From Macrocystis pyrifera (taxonomy: Eukaryota > Sar > Phaeophyceae > Laminariales > Laminariaceae): a DNA stretch of 64,000 bases. Below are positions 56,877 through 64,000 of this stretch, piece after piece (position 1 is the first letter of the stretch; every line of letters begins with the position of its first letter). A program made the translations under genes and the position numbers. The notes beneath the pieces are model-generated. The model was not told the origin of the DNA. It was given only the letters and a program-made list of their open reading frames with translations, and searched no databases. The stretch is taken from contig JASSKH010000003.1 of the NCBI GenBank assembly GCA_031763025.1, positions 2,636,001 to 2,700,000 of the forward strand. The letters are read 5' to 3'.

Positions 56877-59800
56877 GTGAAAGAAAAGCCAACAAGAAAG
56901 AAAAATAACTCAAACTAAGGGCGGCTATCGGTGCAGTGCTATGGCAGCCTATGGCAGGTCACGTAGCATCCCGCAGCCTCACAGCAGAGGATGTTGCCCA
57001 TGCTCCTTATCCAGCTGCGCGATTGCAATGATGCTTCCCGAGGTTTCTCACCTGCTGCCATGAACTACTTGAAGCAGTACAGCAATATTGCTGCTACTAC
57101 TCGAGCCTGAGAGTGTCCCTTGTTGACATAAGACTACTGGCTGTACTGTACTGCTGTACTGGTGGTGCCTTGTACACAAAATGTACTGCTTGCAGAAAAA
57201 CTTGATGAACAAACGCGGTACAAAAAGAAGAGCTGGACGCATGAAATTACGGCTGTAACCTCCCTTTCCCCCTTGACTCTTGACTCGGATGATGCCCTCC
57301 TGCTGATGTCATGCGGGGCGGCATCTCGTACTCAACACTGCCGTGGTCGCCCTTGCCGAGAGGCCGTGCGGAGCTTGCCGCTGTCTGCGGCAGTGCTCCA
57401 TGGCGTTTGGGCCTCTGCTGTTGTTCTGAGAAGGAGCTGTTTGGCAGATTCGACATTGATATAGAGTGTTACAAAGCGGTCGATGCGTACCAACGTGAAC
57501 GTGCGAACTGCAAGGCTGAAGTACCTGCGACGTACGATACCTATACGTACGTACAAACAGTAGTACTCTGTAGTACAGCAGTATGGTACGTAGGCCTGTT
57601 GCGTGCAACACTGCTGCTGTGCTACTGCTGTTGCTACTACTACTGTGTTGCAAACGTGTCTATGCCATGCGACGCGCTTGCGTACCTAATCAGCTGCCAA
57701 TCCAGCAGCCTGTGATGCAGCCGTAAGTACGTAAATACGTACACGGAAACGAGGACGGGTGTCCTGTCTATTTGGTACAGCATTCATACTCGTGTCTTTA
57801 GTGCTCGGGGCGCGGTGGGTATAGCGGGTGCGGAGGAAGGGCGGGGAGGGAAAGCGGGTTACCGAATGCCGAATGTCCCCCCTATTGAAAATTTCAGTTC
57901 AAGATACCCTTAAAAAGTTGCAAGCCCTGAAGGCTCGAGGGCCAACCACCCACCCCACCTACCGAGAGCAATAGAATGCCTGCCCTTTTCGACGACTTGC
58001 AGCAAAGCGTGTGCAAACCTAAACCTTAACCCTGCTTGGCACTGGTAACCAAATATACTCTCATGTATACGGGTATACCTGGTATACTGATAACCCTGTG
58101 GTGTACCAGGCACCAGGTATATATTATTATTACAGGGGGCCATAGTAAATAGGACCTATGGTACACACAAAAAACTAAATATATTCATATATTCCTATTT
58201 TTACTGACAAGGGTTGGTCCTGTTTACTATGGTCCCCCGTAATATTACATTCCGAAGGAAGGAGACCGCGGTTTGACCCCTTGACTGACTACCCCCCCCC
58301 CCTCGAGACTACTCGCAAGTACCAGCCTGGGGTATAAAAAAAGGCTCGCGCTTCGCGCTCGCGCGCCTCAAAGGAGGCCTTGACGCGCTTCAAAAGACCG
58401 GCGCCCTTTGCATCTTTCAGCTGGCAACAGGTTGGCACTCTCCCGTACCTGGTACTTACGTGCTATTATACGTAATAATTGCAGATTTACGGCAGAGGGA
58501 CACAGCAGTTCGTGGCGTGAGTGCGACAGATAACTGCTGCTGTCGATACACGCACTGATACAGCAGTACTGGAGGTGTGTGTTCTTTACATTTTTTTTTT
58601 TTTTTCATCATCACTTTTACTTTCCAGCCCACTCGTAGGAGGTTTTACCCTCGACGATCTTCTGGACAAGCCGTGGTCACAGGTGTCGTCCCTTCTCCCC
58701 CCCGGTACGTGCCTTTATTTTTTTATCGCGCATAGGGTTCAGCATTCCCACTGCTCGTCGATTTTCATCGAATGTAGCCAACTCACGCTTTCGCGCTTTC
58801 CGCTTATTCTCAATTTTTTATGCAAGAAAAAGTCCCTATGAGCATGCACTCGGTGAGACTCGAACTCACGAAATTGATCTTGACAGGCTCGCGGACCACC
58901 TCAAGCCACCGGGGACGCCGGTTAGACCGCTCCGTCTACCCGTCCACATCCAGCACAACCAGTGTCCGTGCCGATTCTTCACATCCTAGATACTGCTGCA
59001 AGTTGTGTGGTCACAATGATACGCCGAAGATATACTATTAATGTAAATATTATACCTGGTACGTTGTTATGCTATAAGCAAAGTAGACAACGCAGTGTGT
59101 GTTTTCTTCACATTAAACCGTTCCTTCTACCCGTCCACATCCAGCACAACCAGTGTCCGTGCCGATTCTTCAATCCTATAATAGAGAGATACAAGTTCTG
59201 TGGTCACAAAACTACCCCACAGAGATACTGCGTTGCCACGTATGCAGTAAGCACAGCAGCAGCAGTGGACAATGCAATGCCATGTCATCATACTGGATAC
59301 GACAGGCACGACATACACATTCTGTGAAATAGAGAAACGAAAGAAAAAAAGAGAAAAACAAAAACACTGAACAAATAAGACAAATCCAGAGAGAAAAAGA
59401 AAAAAAAAAACAAAACAAAACAAAATTGTTAATCGAAGAAACCCCCGCAGGGGATGTGGCAGACACTTCAAAAGAACGAGCTGGAAAAAAAGAAAAAGAA
59501 GAAAACACCACTACTTGTAAACAGAGTAAGACTAAGAACGAACGGAAAATAACAGGCAAACCGAAGCACAAAGCACCCTCCAGGTAGCGGCAGCAGTTTG
59601 TGGTACGGGTAGCATAGCCAGGTTCTCCCTGCTAGTCCGCCTGGTACCTTGCTACCCTGTCTGCCGTCTCCGTCCTGCGTTCGTCAACTATGCCCCGCCC
59701 CTCGGCGTCAGACAATACGAAACAAGCGAAGCAGACTCGTCATCCACCCACGCCACACGACTCCTTTGGTAAGGCTTATCAATAGAAGAAAGGAAGAGAA

Positions 59801-62800
59801 AGAAATAAAGTGAAAAATCACAGATGAAAAAAGGAAGACAACGGAAGACCACGTTCGAACCAGCTGCACCACTTGGCGGCACGAGTAGTATAGGCATGTT
59901 CTACTTCCTAGTCGGCCTGGTGCATTGCTACCCTGTCTGCCATCTCTTTCCTACTTTCGTCCACCGCAGTTTCCCTTCTACTCCTCCTGTTCCCCCCCCT
60001 CCCCGCATTCCCTTGGTCGGGTTTTCTGCCACTCCTCCTGCTGCCCCCCCCCCCCCCCTATTCCCTTGGACACCACCCACGGCGGATGCGCGGCGCTGCC
60101 TACTCAGCTCAGCCTCATCCGCGTGCCACCTCACCATGTAACCGTTCGGCTGCTTCGAGGATCCCCCGGTACCACTTCCCCGCCTTTTTCGCTGCAGTGG
60201 ACCACAGTGCGGTCTCAACTCCAAACACCAAGGGGGAAAGTTCCGTTGACCCTTCGGTGGCTCGGAACTCCCTAAGGTCTTCGACTATGCATCTATGCCA
60301 AGTCTTGAACTGTCCGCCAGGTCTCGGGTTCTCCCCACCAGCCATCGTCCCGAACATTACCCGACTGGGTAATCGATTCTTGCTTTGCCGTGCCACGCCC
60401 CCCGCAAAGAAGAGCCGCCGTTTACGAATGGTCGCTTCGATGCTTTCGCAACGTGTCATCTTGAGGGCCTTCGCGTATGAGAGGGTGGTGTGGTCAGAAC
60501 GAAGTAGGCGCTGGAAGCCAATGACTCGCAACAGGACTTGGTGGTGAGCCGTTCGAAGCTTGGCAAAGCGTTCCGCTGTGAGGGTCCACGTCACACACCC
60601 GTACAGCAGGGTCTCAATCCCCTCGGCCTTCAGCATTCGGACTGCCATGTCATCATACTGGCTACGATAGGCACGACGTACACATTCTACGAAAGAGAGA
60701 AAACAAAAGAAAAAACAAGCAAACAAATCGAAACAGAGAAAGGAAAAATAACCTGGGGAAATAACAGGCAAACCGAAGCACAACTAAAAAAAGCACCCTC
60801 GAGGTACAAGCTGCTGCTACGCACGAGTATATCACCTCGGGCGCGTGAGTGTGTATGTTGACCCGACCTGACCTTTCGGCACGAACAGAGTACAGTAGTG
60901 TACTCGACACCTGAATACAGAGCATACCGACGATCATCGCAGCATCGACTGCACGAAGCAGCCCCCCACCCCCCCCCGGTCGATGCGACGCGATATGTGG
61001 GCGGAGTGCTAGGGTGGTAGGATGGACGGCACGACAGGCACGCGGCATGGCGTGATGATCCTGGTGGTGCTGCACGCTCTTCTTCTATCTACTATATGTA
61101 AAAGGGGTGATAATTCCGCGTTTTTCGTTGCTTCGGTCGCTATATATCTTATATACCTGGGGGTCCCCAAAGGTTGCCCACCTCGGACATACCACTGACG
61201 GATCATCCACAGATCATCGACTTCTACTTGATGATCTAGTTCTTTCAGGTCAGGTAGATATATCCCTGATCTGTATGATGTACTTACAGAGTAGCTCAAG
61301 CTGCCGGTGTTGGAGCCGTCGGCCTGCATGATAATATACAAGTAGCACGAGTTTCCTGGGTTGGATATCGTACTGTTACGGGGGAGCATAGTAAATAGGA
61401 CCAAATATTTGTTAGTGAAAATAGGTAAACATATAGCTTTTTGTCTGTACCGTAGGTCCTATTTACTACGATCCCCCGTAATACAGGTATTCATACAGAT
61501 CCCGCACAAGTCCTCACAACGGCGGGTGAGCGAAGAACTAGATCATCATCTACTGTAGACAGATGGATCATTATCTGTCAGTCCGAGGTGTGCAAAGTTA
61601 CAACCCTTTTTCTATTCCACATCATTTCCAAGTAGTTTGGTCCCGAATTCCGGGGGTGCAGTTCTGAAAGGGGTTAAGAAGGGGTTCTTTTGGACCAGCC
61701 CGAATTTTCTTGTACGAAGCAGTGTGTGGTCTTGATATGTGTACAGAAGAGTTTTCTTACGTGTTCGGAGCAAATATCGAGCCAATGTTTCTTAGTTCAC
61801 CCTTCTAGTACCGCACTGTGCAGAATTGTAAATCTGCCTTTAATCCAAGTGTTTTGTCCAAGTAATGGGAGTGCAGTCCTAATAGAGGGGTTATTCGTAT
61901 CCCTGTGAGTACTGGACTGTGCAGAAATAAAAATTCGACTCTAATTTCAAGTGTTTTGTCCCCGCGATCGGAGTGCAGTCTAACAAAGGGTTTATTTATC
62001 AACTCTCAGTTTCTCAAGTGCTATCTATGTATATCACGTACTACTGACTTGTATGAAAGCAGGGACGATCACAGAACCGGCCACACAAAATTCCCCGAGC
62101 TGCCGAGATGAAAAAGGGTGTGCGCCAGGACTGCAATGTTAGGCTATTGATGGGAGCTGTACCGCACGCACGCATGCACGCAACTGCTGCCGGTACTTTT
62201 GCACGCTTTTAATTCAACCCTTTCAGCACCGCAGTCTCGGTTCGGGGACAAACCAGTCAAATTATCAGTGGTCTGTCCCCCAAACGGGACTGCTGTCCTA
62301 AAAGGGTTGGCAACATGAGTACTACTGTGTATTGACGGTGTCTCGACGGTCGAGCTATTATAGCATGCGACGCAAGCAAGTGTCAGCGCGACGGCAGTTC
62401 CCTTCTCTTCCGACATGGCAGTACCAGGTTTGAAAGTTTAGGAAGAAGGACGAACGGCTCCACACCCAGACCGCCACTGCTGTTGCTGCACCTAGACCCT
62501 CCACCCTGAACCCCCCCCCTCTCCACCCTCCCCCCCCCCCCCAACCCCCCCCCCCCCAACTCCCATCCCCATCCCCATTCCGGCCCCACCCCCCAACCCA
62601 CCCCCTCCCCACCCCAAACACCCCCCCCCCCCCCACTCGGACTCCAGGCGACACGGTACTGCGAGGAAGTGAAGCATAGCAGGGAAGGCTGGCGGCTTGC
62701 GCTGGAATTGTTTCGGGCCACCACCCGCCCGGAGGCCCGTTTTTTTTCTCTGGGCTGCTTGCAGGATGCCTTGGGACCGCGCGCTGGTGTCCTTGTCCGG

Positions 62801-62908
62801 GTGGAGTCTCAGCACGAGAGGTTTCTGATCAGAGAAGCGATTATGGGGTGGGTAAAGGGGGATGGCGGGGCGGAGTTGGAAGCGCAGGAGGCGTTCATCC
62901 GCACGAAG
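56790..62908 (+). CDS. XPOT: Exportin-T (tRNA exporter), first two exons; gene continues past window
   Basis: Exportin-T (XPOT/Los1/PAUSED) is a karyopherin-beta that carries mature tRNA out of the nucleus with Ran-GTP. Exons 56790-56876 and 62648-62908 join in phase 0: ..ARVKAQ|ATRYCEEVKHSREGW. The first reads MSAQELELAVLYAYNPPGVG, matching the family's short N-terminal helix with its NP turn. The second reads LALELFRATTRPEARFFSLG, then CLQDAL, FLIREAIMGWV and EAFIRTK. The last two correspond to the LIRE..I.W and FIR.K segments that distinguish exportin-T from other exportins. Only about 116 of roughly 1000 residues are inside the window. Intron 1 is 5.8 kb and full of repeats. Confidence 0.85.
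56877..58129. other. Exportin-T intron 1, first part
   Basis: No gene or clear element. It contains CAGCAGTA, GTACGTAC and CTGCTG words near 57540-57650. Confidence 0.35.
58130..58242 (-). mobile_element. TA-flanked MITE, copy 9
   Basis: Reverse orientation, TA on both sides. The longest copy, owing to a small expansion (ATATATTCATATATTCC) in the centre. Confidence 0.85.
58605..58921 (-). mobile_element. tRNA-headed SINE 1, copy c
   Basis: The best-preserved B box: on the minus strand, GTGAGTTCGAGTCTCAC forms a perfectly paired T-arm. The A-box region GGTGGCTTGAGGTGG is two bases short of copy b. The body and the repeated CTGGAAAGTAAAAGTGAT end match copy b. Confidence 0.8.
58926..59217 (+). 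repeat. Two direct copies of a ~100-bp repeat
   Basis: 58926-59026 and 59117-59217 share CTACCCGTCCACATCCAGCA, GTGTCCGTGCCGATTCTTCA and CAAGTT.TGTGGTCACAA. A third copy is at 29962-30062. Confidence 0.7.
59260..59600 (-). mobile_element. Fragment related to the 60-kb LINE remnant
   Basis: 59260-59340 matches 60640-60710 (TGTCATCATACTGG.TACGA.AGGCACGAC) and 59550-59580 matches 60755-60785 (AACAGGCAAACCGAAGCACAA). The coding part between is missing, so this is an internally deleted or partial copy. Confidence 0.55.
59940..60740 (-). mobile_element. 3' remnant of a second LINE family
   Basis: On the minus strand one open frame reads CVRRAYRSQYDDMAVRMLKA, then ETLLYGCVTWTL, LRTAHHQVLLRVIGFQR, RKRRLFFAGGVARQ, RVMFGTMAGGENP, VFGVETALWSTAAKKAGKWY and MVRWHADEAELSR across a shift. 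This is the post-RT C-terminal region common in protist non-LTR elements. No RT catalytic block is present, so it is a truncated copy distinct from the 11.6-14.9-kb LINE. Confidence 0.85.
61376..61481 (+). mobile_element. TA-flanked MITE, copy 10
   Basis: Left flank TG, right flank TA. The right arm has ACTACGAT in place of ACTATGGT. Confidence 0.85.
62215..62310. mobile_element. Short palindromic (foldback) element
   Basis: Arms CAACCCTTTCAGCACCGCAG and CTGCTGTCCTAAAAGGGTTG flank a GGGGACAAA / TTTGTCCCC-type inner pair. Half copies lie at 61620-61680, 61820-61885 and 61935-61995, and more distant ones at 3342 and 15463. A non-coding MITE-like hairpin. Confidence 0.65.
62510..62638. repeat. 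C-rich low-complexity tract before exportin-T exon 2
   Basis: About 130 bases of near-pure C broken by A and T, ending ten bases before the acceptor GGACTCCAG. It supplies an extreme polypyrimidine tract. Confidence 0.85.
62648..62908 (+). CDS. XPOT: Exportin-T exon 2
   Basis: 87 codons, phase 0 at both ends; donor ACGAAG|GTGGGT. It contains the LIREAIMGW and EAFIRTK blocks on which the assignment rests. Confidence 0.88.
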
Positions 62909-63575
62909 GTGGGTCAATGAAGGTCTTCGATTCTCTGCCGCCGGGGGAAGCCCGGCGGATGGGCTTGTTTTTTTTTATTGGTTGGTACAGTGATGATGGT
63001 GCCTATGCTGGTGATGATGTTGGTGGTGGTTGGGGTGGGCTCGAGCTTCTCCTGCGGCCCTTGTCTTGGAGGGTCGAGGGCGGGGTCGCAATATATCTCT
63101 GCGAAACCCTACCCCTCTGACGGACCTTGCTTTGTCCTGGTGGTGTAGAGGTCCATTTTTTGCAGCAGAGCTACATTGCAGAAGACCTCGTATTAATAAT
63201 ATGGAAACGAGCAACAAGAAAGGCACGCTGACATGCCCAGGACAGTAAGACATTCGGGGAGACGTTGTACTGAAGTTCATGTACTGCACAAAGCACCCTT
63301 TTTACTACCTGGTATAAGAAATACAGCCTGGACGAGCTTTCTTGATTCTTGTTGCAGGTGTCCTGCACTGTCATGGGCGTATTTCCGTACAGGTTTTCTG
63401 TGTTTCTTCTGCTGTAAGGATTGAGGGTAGAAAGGTTTTCCCCCCTGCGGGTGTAAGCAGTCGCGTCTAGCCGAGACGCCCTTCTCATGAAGAGATTCTT
63501 GTCAACAGACGACGCGCAGTCAACGATGCCACGCCCCTTCGCAGTCACCTTGACATAACCACTGCTAGTGCTATT
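62909..63575. other. Exportin-T intron 2, gene-free
   Basis: No further exportin-T exon is recognisable before the window ends. A TACCTGGTATA word is at 63308. Confidence 0.4.
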
Positions 63576-63723
63576 AATAGTGCTACTGCCACTACTTTTG
63601 CTACTGCTGCTGCTGCTACTACCACTAGTAGTACGAGTGTCCTAGTATTTGTACTACTGTGAATGCTACTACTACTTTATATTACCGCTACTACGACTAC
63701 GACTAGTACTACTACTGCTACTG

Positions 63724-63772
<49 letters not shown>

Positions 63773-63807
63773 GACTACGACTATTAATAGTACTACTACT
63801 GCTACTG

Positions 63808-63854
<47 letters not shown>

Positions 63855-63861
63855 GCTGCTG

Positions 63862-63905
<44 letters not shown>

Positions 63906-63912
63906 GCTGCTG

Positions 63913-64000
<88 letters not shown>
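63576..64000. repeat. (CTA)n microsatellite running off the window
   Basis: More than 400 bases of CTA/CTG triplets with short interruptions (TATTAATA at 63570 and 63780; CCACCACCA at 63930). The last 70 bases are pure. The true end is outside the window. Confidence 0.92.

Noticed and set aside
63576..64000. Long poly-valine open frame on the minus strand as a gene
   Set aside because: It is simply the translation of the (CTA)n microsatellite.

Overview
This is a gene-poor, repeat-rich stretch of a nuclear eukaryotic genome. Four spliced protein genes are recognisable in 64 kb. Each is interrupted by introns, some of 6-10 kb packed with mobile DNA. Exons are GC-rich with standard GT-AG splice sites; the sequence between them is full of long C/G runs, microsatellites, foldback elements and decayed LINEs. 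Gene style, intron size and the pairing of a PhyA-type prolyl hydroxylase with a Gnt1-type GlcNAc-transferase suggest a protist, most likely a stramenopile alga such as a brown alga. That taxonomic guess is inference; nothing in the sequence proves it.

Layout. 1-5.6 kb: repeats, with the missing first exon of arsM probably somewhere in it. 5.6-7.7 kb (+): arsenite S-adenosylmethionine methyltransferase (arsM), two exons seen. 18.2-10.4 kb (-): a derlin (ER-associated degradation) in two exons separated by a 7.0-kb intron that holds a decayed LINE. The derlin frame breaks at a run of seven A. 18.2-36.1 kb: about 18 kb with no recognisable gene, filled by MITEs, SINEs, tandem and inverted repeats. 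36.1-55.2 kb (+): the most interesting locus. Five exons encode a complete 2-oxoglutarate/Fe(II) prolyl 4-hydroxylase, and the following exons encode a GT60 (Gnt1-like) GlcNAc-transferase on the same strand, with splice phases that suggest one fused transcript. In Dictyostelium and Toxoplasma these two activities act in sequence on Skp1. Intron 1 of this locus (10.2 kb) contains an array of about 13 alternately oriented copies of a coiled-coil-coding module, split by a hAT-like element with a perfect 8-bp target duplication. 56.8 kb to the end (+): the first two exons of exportin-T (tRNA exporter), separated by a 5.8-kb repeat-filled intron; the gene runs off the window, which ends in a long (CTA)n tract.

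Mobile DNA. I found ten copies of a ~105-bp TA-flanked MITE, two families with tRNA-like promoter boxes (SINEs), a LINE with two short truncated tails, a dispersed ~250-550-bp element, several TIR/foldback elements and one hAT-like element. The LINE tails and the dispersed element end in C-runs rather than poly-A. Splice phases were checked by hand. They agree everywhere except at two junctions of the fused gene (exons 5/6 and 9/10) and at the derlin A-run, and these are flagged.
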